64,000 bases of DNA from the NCBI GenBank assembly GCA_003956705.1, contig QZCP01000112.1, forward strand, positions 312,574-376,573. Reading direction: 5' to 3'. How positions within the stretch are numbered: position 1 is the stretch's first letter; every line of letters begins with the position of its first letter. The stretch comes from Brevipalpus yothersi (lineage: Eukaryota; Arthropoda; Arachnida; Trombidiformes; Tenuipalpidae). A program made the translations under genes and the position numbers. Positions 13,167 through 25,413 of the stretch are shown piece after piece. The notes under the pieces are model-generated. The model did no database searches. It was not told where the DNA came from and saw only the letters and a program-made list of their open reading frames with translations.

Positions 13167-15579
13167 TCAGGAGGGTTGTACGCTCTGCGAAACCAACCTT
13201 CTCGCCTCCTTCCACTTAATATACTCCTGCTGATATGGCTTAAGAGGTATAACAAAGGTGCTAATATCATCTATTGTAGCCAACTTGGAATCAGACGTTA
13301 TCCATGTCCCATTTTGTTTAGATTTTCCCCGAGAATGCATGACCAAATCTTGAGCAGCCGATACATAACGATATTTGAAACGCTGAGAGTCGTTAACTGG
13401 AAAATGGTCTAGAGCTTTTTGAACAATTTCAACTGCCTCCTCATTAGTTGTTACATCCCATAGTCCATCAGTACCCATTATGAGAACATCACTGTCTGTT
13501 AAACCGTCGTCATGTTCGAGATCTAGTATTTTAACTTCTGGTTGGCATGTTAAGAAAGGTTTGAGATAAACATCAGAATTTGCTGCTTGAAGTTCGTGAT
13601 CTCCAAAGCCCCTGGTTACACCAATCGTTGCAGCAACTCGACTTCGTTTTCCCTCACCGAAAACGATTGGAAATTTGAGATCTTCTGGAGTGACTCTCTT
13701 GTATGCCCAACCAGACATGAAGGCATCTCGATAGAGCAGTTCTTTGCCCAAATCTTTCCGATTGGGCCGTCTTATAAATTCGACATGAGTAAACTCATTT
13801 CCCAAGAATTCTGGTCTCAGCAGGCCCTAAGATTAATATTGAGTAGTAGTAAAAAAATTGAAAGTTTTTGTTTCTTTTATATATTACCAGGTACTTTATA
13901 CGGGTTCTTTCTGACTCGGGAGTGAAATCGAATGACATTGGAATGATTTTCGAATCTTTATAGACGATGGATCTGTGATAGAGAGTTTGAGATTACTTTA
14001 TACCCATTTTAAATCATCAAGTATGATTGCTTCTTACCGACTATCCCCTGCATTTGCAACATATAATTTTCCAAGAATGAAGAGTGCTACAAGAGCTGTA
14101 CAACCACCTCTCATGTAATAATCAATTTTATCTCTTTCAATCTCTTGATCCTGGGAGAAGAAAGAAAACAATTTTGAAATAAGAAGACATTTTTATCGAA
14201 AATTTACCATTTCCCAGAAAGCTTTCTCTAAAGCACCAGTTATGAGATTATCCACCGTGATTGTTTTATCTTTAACAGGATCATGAATAGAGAACATGGC
14301 ATCGGATGGAAATTTAGGTACAAAAATTGACCCTCTTTCTTCTTTTGGAGAGGTAGAGCCCGGCTCTAATTCTTTCCAGGGAGGAGATTCCTCAATCCCA
14401 AAAGCTATCAACAGATCTGATATGCTCTGTAATTTTTCATTGAGAATACGATGGAGTCTATTTGAGCCAGCAACGGCGACGTCCGATCCAGCATGTCCAT
14501 CAAAGAGAGCAAAGTAAACATATGGTAGGGACTCTTCAACCTTCACATTCGAGAGAAGAGAGATGATGTTGAAATGTGCGAATTTCGTTTCATTCCGACT
14601 TACCATTTGTGGCCTTTTTTGCGTTCCCATCTCATCAACAGAAGCAATGACTGGAGTAATGGATTCTGTAGGTGATGTCAGCTCATTAGGGAAAGGTAAT
14701 GGAGTAGTAGGTGAGATGAGATCAGCAGCAGCATCAGTCCAATTCTCTACAGTTTGAGGTGTTTGATCTTCTGCCTTCAAATCAGGAGGCTCGACAGGAG
14801 ATTTTTCAGAGGGTGTTTCGCTTACAATACTCAATTTACCGGGAACTGCCTGTCTTTCTACCTCTACAGAATCAGATGAGCTTGTTTCTTGGCCAACAGT
14901 GGCAGTTTTGTGAGAAGAATCAGGTGGATTCGAAGATGATTCTTCAGCCTTGATAGCGATTGGAACACTATGTTTAGCTTCAACACCATCAACAACACGA
15001 GAATGACTGATTCGTGGCTGTCGCAAACGAATCGACACCATATCTGCAATTTTGCTCTGGATAGTTTCTTTCGATATGACAGCCCGTAAAAGACCCTTAT
15101 GGATGGTCGCTTGGTCTTCATTTCTAACACTTTTACCAGCGTTTACCGTTCTAATGTAGAAATGAATAGAAAAATGAGAGAGGCGCATGGAAAAAAGGAT
15201 TGTCAAAGCTGTTTCACTTAGATAAAATATGGAAAACATCTCAAACACAAAGAAACTTCTCTACTTACTCAGCATAACCTGAGTTCCATGACAATTTGGA
15301 AATGTCACGAGGTACGATGATCGGTCGAATAACTTGGTCAGCAGAGCCCAAGATTTCATCATCTGTGATTAGTTGAAGAAAGGCTGGTCGAGTATAACGA
15401 TATTTGAGGAATGGTCCACGGTTGGCTCTCTTCAAATTTGATGGAAGAGTGAAAATTGGTCTTCCAACCACAAGATCACCGGGACGTGGTGGATTGTTGG
15501 AATATTGTTCACCTCCATCTAATGTCCCATCAAGATTAGTTACTGCATTGATAAAAGCTCCTTTGATCTTGTTAAACAT
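13167..15579 (-). CDS. PPM1H: PP2C-family serine/threonine phosphatase, PPM1H/J/M type
   Basis: Metal-dependent Ser/Thr phosphatase; vertebrate PPM1H acts on Rab GTPases, a role that is only inferred here. Five coding exons on the minus strand: 15579-15269, 15150-14208, 14150-14038, 13972-13888 and 13826-13167. Phases match and the product is 703 residues, or 682 if a 63-nt in-frame intron-like segment inside exon 2 (about 14605-14543) is removed. Family marks in order: TVNAGKSVRNEDQA near residue 105, FALFDGHAGS near 320 with the metal-binding Asp, GGCTALVALFILGKLYVANA then GDSR near 440-456, LGNEFTHVEF, ATIGVTRGFGDHEL, and TDGLWDV with DDISTFVIPL near the end. A 150-200-residue Ser/Pro/Glu-rich insert separates the NEDQA block from DGHAG; PPM1H also has a variable insert there. 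H, J and M cannot be separated by eye. Confidence 0.93.
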
Positions 15580-16028
15580 GACAGCAATTCGAAATGCTCA
15601 CAGATTGCCACCACACACACAATGCATCAATGGATTGATCAGGTAACTATGAAGACATCATAAAGGTGTGTATTTTTCATTTTAGCATTTTAGCATCTTG
15701 TGTGTATTGTGTGTATTGGTTTGTTGTCCAACAAAATTTTGCAAACACACTTAAATGCGCCATCTCTCATTACATCATATCACCATCCAGCTGGAAGTAG
15801 CTGGGCGGAGCTATCGAGTTGGTTGAGCGGGATCATCATCATCATGCCCACCAGCTTCTACACCCACTTTGTGGCAATCAGAATTCATCTTAATTAGCAA
15901 TTAATACTTTTTTAGGAAAGTTACTCTGATGTGAGCATTGTGTAGCTGATTCTTTTCATTGTCATTTTTCTGGTCTCAGAAAGGAGAGGAGTTGAAAATT
16001 TTTGGAGGGTAAGGTTCGTTGGGAAGTT
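15580..16028. other. Intergenic, PPM1H promoter side
   Basis: 450 nt between the phosphatase start and the stop codon of the MAM protein gene, both on the minus strand. It must hold the phosphatase 5' UTR and the MAM gene 3' UTR. I see no further gene. Confidence 0.6.
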
Positions 16029-17531
16029 TTAGCAAGCACGAAATTTGAGGTTATCCAAAGCTATTGTGCCGTGAGAGGAATAGGGTGCCGAAGAGCGTAC
16101 AAAGGTCAAATAGAAGGGATCACTTTGCTGGCCAATATATGCTGAAGCATTTCTCCACCTTGATGCTGGAGTGGCAAGAAGATTACTTTTCCATAGCAAA
16201 GATACACTCATTCCTCGGTGGTTTGTGATTTTGTCCGGCTCAACAGTCAAAGTGATGTAGAAAACGGCTGATTGATCATAAATTATATAAGAAAAGGTGA
16301 AATAGCAAGTGTTTTTGGCTGAAAAAAACGTTGGACTGTTAAGATGGATAGCTGGAATGAGAGATGATTTGATTACATTCAGAATGAGATATTTTCCTAA
16401 TTTGGTTCCAAGGTTTGCATCAGTTCGAGGATAGTTTTCAAAATATTTGGATGCATAAATTGATGAGATCAGAACCCACGTTCCATATTTTGTACCTTGT
16501 TGTGACTGTGACCAGCCACAAAGCTGCTTAAATTGTTCTTGGTCATTAATTTCATCGAGATTACAAGAGTGAGGACAAGACAGTTCATCGGTTCCATCTT
16601 CACAATCTTTAATAAAATTACATCTAAACTCAGGATCTGAGCAGTTTAAAGGAATTTTCTCACACAGCTCGCCCTCTTTACAAGACACGGATTTCAATGG
16701 TTTCGGCAGCGACTCAAATTCATCCACATAATGAGTCATATTTTTCACCACAAGATCGGAGGATGGTTCATTCGGAATTGAAGCCTGTTCATAATTTAAT
16801 TGGCGTAAACCTGTTGGCAATTCAGATTCTTCCTGTTCACCTTGGTCACCGAAAATTTCCTCCAAATTAGCTTTGACTGTTTCGGTCGAATTTTTTGCAT
16901 TCTGAGAGCCAGAATCGAAATTAGATTCTTCATCAGGGCGAGTTAGACAGCCTTCACTAAGAACTACATCATCAACCGCGATGAATCCATCGGAGGGACC
17001 ATCAGATGAGAGATCAGAGCTTCGGACAGCCTCAATAACAGGGGTGAACACATAGCTCGCAATTAGTGGGACCTTAACCTGATACCAATCAGTAGCTCGA
17101 GAGCTGTATATCACTAAAATAGACTCAGGTTCACGATAGCCTATCATACGAATACCGATCACTAGTTTGGCAAAACCAACACCATGAGCTATATATTTCA
17201 TGGTAAGGCTACATTCACCAGTTACTTGTGCATTGAGAGGATAGTGTGAAATTCGAACGAAAGATCCGTTTCTCACCAGATGATTGGATGTGACATAAAG
17301 ATATCGATCGTTGTAGTAAGGACAAAGTTGCTTATCACAGCCAACGGGGTTTGGCTCAGAATGATGCCACTTCAAACCACCAGTATACTGAGTCTCATGA
17401 CGCCAAGAGCACATATCTTTCTCAAAATCACAGTACATTCTGACACGCGATTCACCTGGACATGAAACATGAGCAATCAAATTATAAAACACCATACTAA
17501 AAACGAATAAGCGAGATTCGAGATTCCCCAT
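16029..17531 (-). CDS. Secreted MAM-LDLa-MAM domain protein, single exon
   Basis: Predicted extracellular adhesion-type or matrix-type protein of 500 residues; its function is unknown. The chosen ATG at 17531 (MGNLESRLFVFSMVFY) opens a plausible signal peptide of about 24 residues; the frame is open upstream but without an ATG that would improve this. Residues about 25-200 form a first MAM domain (CDFEKDMCSW, later GFIAVDDVVLSEGC). An acidic, Ser/Asn-rich linker follows. A Cys-rich LDL-receptor class A repeat is seen around residues 300-337, with the Ca-binding pattern DCEDGTDELSC. A second MAM-like domain closes the protein (CGWSQSQQGTKYGTW near its start, ending HGTIALDNLKFRAC). There is no transmembrane segment. 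The absence of introns in 1.5 kb fits the intron-poor housekeeping neighbours. Vertebrate relatives are MAMDC4-like or MALRD1-like, but orthology is not claimed. Confidence 0.85.
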   Translation of the reverse strand: MGNLESRLFVFSMVFYNLIAHVSCPGESRVRMYCDFEKDMCSWRHETQYTGGLKWHHSEPNPVGCDKQLCPYYNDRYLYVTSNHLVRNGSFVRISHYPLNAQVTGECSLTMKYIAHGVGFAKLVIGIRMIGYREPESILVIYSSRATDWYQVKVPLIASYVFTPVIEAVRSSDLSSDGPSDGFIAVDDVVLSEGCLTRPDEESNFDSGSQNAKNSTETVKANLEEIFGDQGEQEESELPTGLRQLNYEQASIPNEPSSDLVVKNMTHYVDEFESLPKPLKSVSCKEGELCEKIPLNCSDPEFRCNFIKDCEDGTDELSCPHSCNLDEINDQEQFKQLCGWSQSQQGTKYGTWVLISSIYASKYFENYPRTDANLGTKLGKYLILNVIKSSLIPAIHLNSPTFFSAKNTCYFTFSYIIYDQSAVFYITLTVEPDKITNHRGMSVSLLWKSNLLATPASRWRNASAYIGQQSDPFYLTFVRSSAPYSSHGTIALDNLKFRAC

Positions 17532-18070
17532 TATTGAAGAACAGCGATTCTTGGACGGAATAAGATTGCGACCCTTTCCTTGATGGAACAAGAATTGAAT
17601 GATACTCCACCAACTTCGAAGTGACCAGGAGCATCAGCAAGAAATTTGGGCTAAAATAGAAAGATGACAGCATTTGAATGAATTTTTTATGGTTCAAAAA
17701 TTCCAGAAGAAGAGATTGAGTTTTGTCGCTCCCAAGATTAGTGAGTTCCTTTGAAATAACATCTCATCCGTCTCTTTTCATGTTGTTTGATCTATTTCAA
17801 TTGTTTTATCTCACAACTCTTCGAGCATGGATAACATAATTTAACACGCTTCTGAATGAACTCCGAGAGCTCAATCGGGGCAAATGTTATCAAAAAGTAC
17901 ATTTTAAATAAATAAAACTGTCACTCTTTTAAAGACGTCAAAAGGAAAAACATATTTAGCGTATAAATTGGACGAAAAACAGGATCTTCTCAATACCTGG
18001 TTCCGGTTGAGGGTCTTGAGCTCTGATGTCTGACAATTATGTTTGATGTTCAGCACTGAATTCTCGCAGA
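17532..18070. other. Intergenic between CPSF1 and the MAM protein gene
   Basis: 540 nt downstream of CPSF1 and upstream of the MAM gene, both on the minus strand. AT-rich; I see no gene or array. Confidence 0.6.
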
Positions 18071-21000
18071 TTAAAAGTGATCAGTAAGCTTATTGATTTC
18101 TTGAAGGTCGTCTATGATCTAGAAGAGATACAATGAGTGAGATGAAAATGATCTTAGAAAATGATAGCAAGGTCTTACCTGGTCTGGGGGATAGCTGATT
18201 TTTCGACACAGTTCAGCTCGTTCAGTTATGGAAAGGTTTAGAAATCTGAATAAAAGATCACCATCTAGAACGTTTCTCATTGGATTCGTTAAAGTCCGTT
18301 GATGAAATTTCACTAGGTGAACACCTTTGGGATTGATTCCGGCTCTGTGTTGTAGATGTGAATTCATGATATTTTGTAGCATGTAGAGCCTTCGATAAAC
18401 TTTCTCACCAATGGGAAGCATATAATTCACTGTACCATCAATAGTGGGAAACACTGTAGTATGTCTTTTATGGGAAAGCTTGGAACGGCCTAAGTTATGA
18501 CGCTTAGCTCCAGGATATTTACATCTGATACGGAAGAAGCTATTTACAAGTGAACCTAAATGATAATCCGCTCGACGCAACAGTCTTGTACCTCCATAAC
18601 TTTCAACAACTTCAGGCTGATAGGAATAGACAAGTAAATTCTTGTGACCATCAGCAACAAGAAAGCATAGTTGACCATCATCGATGAGAAACTCGCACGC
18701 AAATACTTCGAACGAGTTACAGTCTTTGCTAGCGAGAGCCAAAGTTCTTGTATCTTCTTGATAGCGCAGTAAGGAGATGGATTTGTACACATCAGCGACT
18801 AAAATGAGGTTTTTCACCGAAACTGCCTGGTGAATGTAGATCTGAGTATCGATGAATGCTACTCCGATTAATGAAGCCTCTTTTAATTGCCATATATAAA
18901 TTTTCTGTCCAACAGCGCTCAAAAGCAGGCCTTTGATCTGGCAAATAGCAGTGACTGGACCTTTCTGTTCTTTACAATAAACAATTTTGATCTTACTTCT
19001 TGTGAGTGGTAAGCCTAGTTCAGGTACAACATCAATTATATCCAGAATCCAGATGCGACCTCGATTGGTAACGTCTTCACCATAACAATAATTAGTCCCG
19101 AGGGCGATATATCCTTTGAGTCCACTTTCGGTTCCCTCAGAGTTCAGCATAACATTCTTCACGCAGGTAACATGCTCCCATTCTTCGAGAGTAACTTTAG
19201 TTCCGGGGATAAAGCCCCATGAAACTGGAGAAAATAACTCGATACTGAATCGATCGGCAGTAGGCCAAGGATATCTAGCATCTCTCTCGAGAGTATCATA
19301 ATCTTTTTCCTCACCACCAACTCTAACAAGCTTTTTATATACTTCTTGAACGCTTGTTACAACACAATAACACTTGCTATCCACATGATAGTTGACAAAG
19401 TTTATATTACATCGGAGAGGAACTTTACGAACAGGCCAGCAAGCATCATACGTTACGTGAGTAGGTAGCACAGCGATTCGGAGATCATCAGATTCATTGA
19501 AGTACAAAAAACCTTTGGGACAATTTATATTATGGAATGGAGCGAAGAAAGGAACAGGTCCATCAATATTCATCTCATGAACCCTAAGTTCACCTCGAGT
19601 TGTCATGAAGCACCAGTGAGGGTAAGGTCCACATATGAAGACACCGGAATAGCCAGCGATATCTGAGAACGGACGAAGCCATTGTTGATGCATTGTGGAC
19701 TTGTCCAAAAAATTCGGTCCAGAATCATTCCTCATATCTGCATTCGTTAGATTAGAATAGGAAGCTTTTGAAATATTTGCCCTCACTGATCGTGGTTCAC
19801 GAACGATGATTGTGGTGTCACAACGAGAAAACCTGATCCGTAGGCGATTTTTTGTTTGGTCCTCAAAATAAGGGAAGAGTTCATAGATCATTATTTCTAC
19901 ATCATTTCTGGCGTATAGGATTGGTCTAGAATTTTTCAAACCCATGCCAGAGATGAGAATTTCTCGAGTTATTGGAACAGAAGAATTAGCTGATATTTTT
20001 TGACTTGAAGCTTCTATTGAGGAATCAGATACATCGTCAGAAAGCACTTTAGGTCCTAAAGAAAAATTTTTACAATAGAAAACAGATTCAAGATCAGGAA
20101 GTTTCAAAATTTCCAATGAACCAGAATCACGAACTATGAAAAGCCAATAAGTTGGCGGGCTTTCTTCGTGGATGGGAATTCGAGCAGGTGAGATCAGTTT
20201 ATCACTATTTTGATTATGAGCATCATTCTTGACCAAATGAGAGCTTTCAGGGGAATTTAGAGCCACTTCAATGGAAGAGTTACCGTATAAAAGTTCATCC
20301 TCATCTTCAATTGTAGTCGTCATGGATATTTTGGCAACCTCTGGAGTGTCCGGATCAGGCTTTATATTCAACTTGCTTGTTCTAAGAGATGATTTTCGAG
20401 GGTCGCTCTGAAAGGTTTCCGTTGTAAATTTTCCGCTCACGTCTCTATAAGCGCAAAGAGTGACAACTTTATGCGAAGATTGAGAATTGATATCTGGTTT
20501 TGCGAGGGAAAGCTTTGCATGGCTAGTGGTGTTCGATGATGTTGTGGGTGATGATGAGAGGTCAAACCTCAAGTCGAGGATAGCAATACTTCCAGCACGA
20601 GTGAGGAGGACTGTGTAAGGATCAACTAGAGATGCTAAAAATACTGGTGATCCAAGATCTAATTGTATGTGCTGTATTTGTTTCATTCCTTCAGAAAGGC
20701 GTACAGACATCGGTGAGACTTGAATAATGTAACGATTTTTGTAGAGATTCCCAGCAAATACAGTAGGACAATGCCCACTTATACCACTATGATCTATCTC
20801 ACTGATGTCTTGTTCAGTTTTGAGAATTGTTGTAGAATCATACCTCGTGAGTATCAAATAAGAATGAAAACGATTGGCAGAAGTGTTAGGAGAGTCATTT
20901 TCGAGATTATCATCATCTTGTGGCCGATCATAAACAGTCCACATATCTAAGCATTTTGGTAGACCAAATGTAGTGATTATCTGAGGACGTATAGTTCTGT

Positions 21001-23083
21001 GAAGTACACAAAGGGCACCATTCTTACCATAGCCAGAAGTGGTGACAAGTTCTATTTGCGGATCGCTGGAATCGAGGAAATCTTCGGATAAAAAGGCAGG
21101 TTCACCCATACAAATTCTACCACAAGGTCCAATATTAATGAGAGAATCACAAAGTTCAAAGGAAAAGCTAGTGAGTAATTGAGCATTAGCATCATTCTCG
21201 AATCCATAAACTTCCAACTCGTCAGGATCTTTCATGAGAGCTACATCCCCAGCAGCCCAATCACCGATATCTGATGGCCTATTTTCTTCCACTTGTTCAC
21301 CATTAGTTTCAGAAGCACCGGCATCGTCTTCACTCTGAACTCCGTTCACGTTAACCATAACATCACCATTCATATCAAGTGTAGGCTTCGTTTCACTTTC
21401 TTCTATATTATTTGAATCGATAGCTCTCGGATCTTCAGATTCTTGCGGCTGATCACCTGAATTTTGGTTCTCTGATTGAATCTCTGCATCTTGTTGAGAA
21501 CCCCCAACTAGCTCATCAGCACCATGATCGACTTCCATTTTCTCTACTTCGTTCGATCTATCTTCAGTTGGCAAAGGACATGGCTCTATCTGTTCACCCA
21601 AAACTTCGGGAATAGGCGAAGTACCGGGAATGACATCATCATCTCCCATCATTATGGAATCTGTATTCAAGTTTCTAAGGTTCTTATCAATGGTATTCTC
21701 GGTATATTTCAGGAGGAGAGAGTTTCCTAGACGAGATCCTAAGAAGAGATAGCCTTCTTCGCAACAAGTGAGACAACTGCTGATCACGCTGGAGGCTGAC
21801 TTCTCGAAATGAAAGCTTCTAATACTTCTCATTCCATCGCTGAAAAGAGTGACTAAATAGAGTTCTCCATTCTTGAGACTTACTACAAGTTTATCATGGC
21901 TTATGAAACAAGCTTTACCACAATCTAGAGAAATTTTAATTCCTTTTTGAGGAGTCTTGGTAAACGAGGATGTTGAGTCCGCTATGCAATTCAATGAAAC
22001 AGCATATGGAGGTACACTCTGGTTGAGGTAGATGAGACAGTTGACGGCAAAAATCATCACACCACCAATAGGCTTTGGAATTGGAAGAGCGGCATAGCAG
22101 TCGAAAGGTAAATGACTAGTTGACCAAATGATTGGATGAACTCTTTGATGTACATTCAGAGAAAGAGTCACCATAGAACACGTATCACGGCGCACAGCAA
22201 CACGACCAGCCCACGTTCTCACAGGCTCATGCAAAATCAATAGTGTTGGTTCATAATAACCATTCAAAAATTGAAAGTCTATTATATTGTGGATCTTCTC
22301 TTGGGCATATTGTTTATCATTCAAGTTCAATTTATATGATGGCATCACGGCTGATTTAGGCACTGCATGGTAGTCGACATAAGTGGCACTTTTTGTGGAC
22401 GACTCGAAGTTTTTAGCGTTCACCATGTTTGAAATATTTGGTATTGAGCTTTCTGCATCATCCAGTGGACCTACTTCTTTCCTAAATGGAAGAATGGTGA
22501 TGTTCCTTCCGTAGGTTAATAGAGCAGCACATCGTCCTTCAGGATCAACTCTGATCTCTGGACTTCTTGGATACTGATTACGACCTTCTTTCATATCATC
22601 ATCCTCAAAGTAATGCAAGGAAAGTGTGTTCAAGTCATTTGTTGATGGGTCATACTCAACAAGGGAAATTTTGGCATCTAGAATGAGCCGATGAAAGAAG
22701 GGGAAGGAGAAGAAAAAGAATATAATCAAATGGTCTTGTGAATAAGTACAGAATAGCTTACCTGCAAAGCTGACTAAGAGCGAATCTCTCTGAGCTCCAT
22801 TCAAATGGACACTTTTCAGGCAACACACTTCACAGTATAAGGCATATGTCCTTAAGCATTCAAGCTTTACATTGTAGTTAACATCCTCTCTAACTTCATC
22901 CTGATGAGTTGAAGAAGTTAATGAAGATGTTTCCTTCTCAACTTGCTGGCCAATCAATCTATACACTCTTATTTCATTAAAAGCGGCGACCACCAAATTG
23001 CGTTCCGTTAGATTGAAAAAATTACAATAGACACAGTGCTCGATGACTGTTGGGTTGTGTATCTGTTTCGAAAACGTATACAT
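18071..23083 (-). CDS. CPSF1: CPSF1 (CPSF160), cleavage and polyadenylation specificity factor subunit 1
   Basis: Largest scaffold subunit of the nuclear mRNA 3'-end processing complex; with WDR33 and CPSF30 it helps recognise AAUAAA. Three coding exons on the minus strand: 23083-22762, 22677-18179 and 18118-18071, with phases matching, for 1622 residues. The start at 23083 (MYTFSKQIHNPT) matches the family N-terminus, although the frame is open a little further upstream. Conserved blocks run the whole length: NLVVAAFNEIRVYRL, VRVDPEGRC-type RVDPEGRCAALLTYG, NGYYEPTLLILHEP, LFLGSRLGNSLLLKYTE, GYSGVFICGPYPHW, AFIDTQIYIHQAVSVKNLI and RNVLDGDLLFRFLNLS. The last exon adds 15 residues ending LTDHF. 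An acidic Glu/Asp/Asn insert near residues 500-620 explains the length above the roughly 1440 of human CPSF1. One 4.5-kb exon carries most of the gene. Intron 1 is 84 nt and intron 2 is 60 nt. Confidence 0.97.
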
Positions 23084-24028
23084 ACTCCTCTCTGTTTTTC
23101 TCTCTACTTTATCCTGGGAAATGTGGATCACATTTATTCTTGGGAAAGCTTAAAATTTGAATCTCATGATGTGATTAGCCAAGATTGTCGATGAAATCGA
23201 AAGACTCCACTCAAATCAATTGAAAACGAGGGGCTTCATAGTAATTACACTGTAATTCACTTTGTCTACACAAAACACTCTGCTCAATTAGCAATCACAA
23301 TGGACAAGCATTTAAGAATTCCTCGTAGATAAGAGTTGATGACACACTGAAAAGTGAAAAAATCATCAAAATAACATCAAATCAAACCAATCGACAACAA
23401 AGCCGGCTGACTCATAAGAAAGATTGCACTAATTCAAAAAAACGCGTGGATACTGATGGATAGCTCAATGTTTATCTCTCACTCAAACTGGTTGCAAGAG
23501 GTACCACACACTGTCAATAGTGGTTTCAATGAATCCCAAGTGATGCTGATCAATTAATCATGTCCACCACTGATTGTCACTTGATGATGACAATAAGAGA
23601 AGATAAAGTGGATAAAAAGAGGAGAGAGAGAGGACAATGTTGGTCGAGAGACACAAAGAAGGCGAAGAGGCAAGCGACTTGCTTGAAGCAAGGAGGAAGT
23701 GAAAGCAAACTGACAAAATAGCAAGAAAAGTAGAGGCAGCATGTGTTTGTAAATGGCGCGCGTGAAGAGGAAAAATGAATGTGATTGGACTTGTGATCTT
23801 GATGTCGTGTTGGATCCTGGACATGAGAGTGAGGATCACAAACGTTAATCTCGACGTCAAATTGTTCACAGGATTTGACTTTAAAATATATTTCTAATCA
23901 CTGCTCGATAGGGTGTTTGCTCACCTTCGTCGCCACCTTTCATTCGTTAACCACCTCTTGATTGGGCTTGTTTTGATCCCCTTGTTAACCGTGTGTGATC
24001 TGTGTGATTTGACCCATTCTAATCACAA
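23084..24028. promoter_or_regulatory. Divergent promoter region of CPSF1 and SAR1
   Basis: 945 nt between two start codons facing away from each other, so it must contain both 5' UTRs and both core promoters. A short GA-rich patch lies at about 23620-23633. I cannot identify a TATA box or an initiator with confidence. Confidence 0.55.
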
Positions 24029-25391
24029 ATGTTTCTCTGGGACTGGGTTACTGGAGTCCTCGGTTATTTAGGTGAGTGATTATCAATCATTGTCCGTTTG
24101 TTTTCATCTTCCACCTACCTGTTTACCACTTTTATTATTATGCTTCTTGTTTATCCCAGCTCTTTCCTTGCTTCCTGTTGTCGTCAATCCTTTCGGGTGT
24201 TCATCTCATTAAATTATTTCCTCTTTTTCCAGGTCTTTATAAGAAAAGTGGTAAACTTTTGTTCCTAGGCCTGGACAATGCCGGCAAAACCACTTTGCTC
24301 CACATGCTTAAGGATGACAGAATGGCTCAGCATGTTCCAACGTTGCATCCAAGTAAGAAATTTTGATCACATTTTGCCTTCGTTAAGCACATATCCGTAA
24401 TTTTTTGGCTCACTAGCATTCGAATGTTTTCCACCTCCAGAAACGTTTAATGGTACCATTCTATACTAACCAGTATTCCTTTCATTCTCTTAACAGCATC
24501 TGAGGAATTAGCCATTGGTAACATAAGATTCACCACATTCGATTTGGGTGGACATCACCAAGCACGACGTGTTTGGAAAGATTACTTTCCTGCCGTAGAT
24601 GCGATAGTATTTTTGATCGATGCTCACGATCTGGATCGTTTCCCAGAATCCAAAGTGGAACTTGATGTGAGTGAACACTGTGACTGGACAAATTGTGGAT
24701 ATTTTCTGTGATTCAACTCAATTATTCTCAATTATTCTTACAGAGCTTGCTTACAGACGAGCAGTTATCTAATGTACCAGTGTTGATACTTGGTAACAAA
24801 ATTGATATGCCCGGAGCAGCTAGTGAAGATCAAATAAGAAGCTATTTTGGATTGCATGGTGTAACAACAGGAAAGGTATTTTGAAAACAATGAGTTCATC
24901 AACTCCTCATCCACAGTTGCAAAGCGAAAAAGAAATCGCTGTGAGAGGTTATCATTCCCGTTCCGAGTTGCTGTGGTGAATTAATTTCCGTGATCGCATA
25001 GTGGCTGTGATCTAGCTCCTCAAGTGGCTTCCAAGTCTGTCCTTGGTTGTTTTGTGCCAATCTTTGATACTTTTGATCTCATAAATCATTGATTGCCAAT
25101 CAATGATATCTTCTTGCTCCCTCATCACATTCTAATTGCCTCTCTCACCGTTGCTTTGCTTCTGTTTATCGATAACTAAATTCCCACTCTTTTCTCTTTT
25201 CTCAAGTTACATCTCTCAGTGAATCCTCCTCATTATATTAATGATTTCTAACTTGAGTTTTCTTCCTTTCGCTCCAGGGTAAAGTACCTCGAACTGAACT
25301 GCCTGGTCGTCCGGTTGAACTCTACATGTGCAGTGTCTTGAGAAAACAGGGATATGGCGATGGGTTCCGATGGGTAGCTCAATATATTTAA
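24029..25391 (+). CDS. SAR1: SAR1, small GTPase of COPII vesicle assembly
   Basis: SAR1 starts COPII coat assembly at the ER by inserting an amphipathic N-terminal helix into the membrane when GTP is bound. Five coding exons: 24029-24071, 24233-24352, 24497-24666, 24744-24875 and 25278-25391, with matching phases, for 192 residues, the usual family length. The N-terminus MFLWDWVTGVLGYLGLYKKS is hydrophobic as expected and has no myristoylation Gly2, which separates it from ARF. Motifs: P-loop GLDNAGKTT near residues 30-38, HVPTLHPT as switch 1, DLGGHHQARRVW as switch 2, NKID for guanine, and MCSVLRKQGYGDGFRW at the C-terminus. Introns are 161, 144, 77 and 402 nt. Confidence 0.97.
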
Positions 25392-25407
25392 CTTAGGAGA
25401 TTTTATC

Positions 25408-25413
25408 AATAAA
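25408..25413 (+). terminator. Polyadenylation signal of SAR1
   Basis: Canonical AATAAA hexamer 17 nt after the SAR1 stop codon. The position is very close to the stop but possible in a compact genome. Confidence 0.55.

Noticed and set aside
18119..18178. Reading the CPSF1 frame through the last 60-nt intron
   Set aside because: It hits TAG at the acceptor itself; splicing instead yields the family C-terminus IIDDL...LTDHF.
20720..21730. Plus-strand open frames opposite CPSF1
   Set aside because: Shadow frames of the conserved minus-strand CPSF1 exon.
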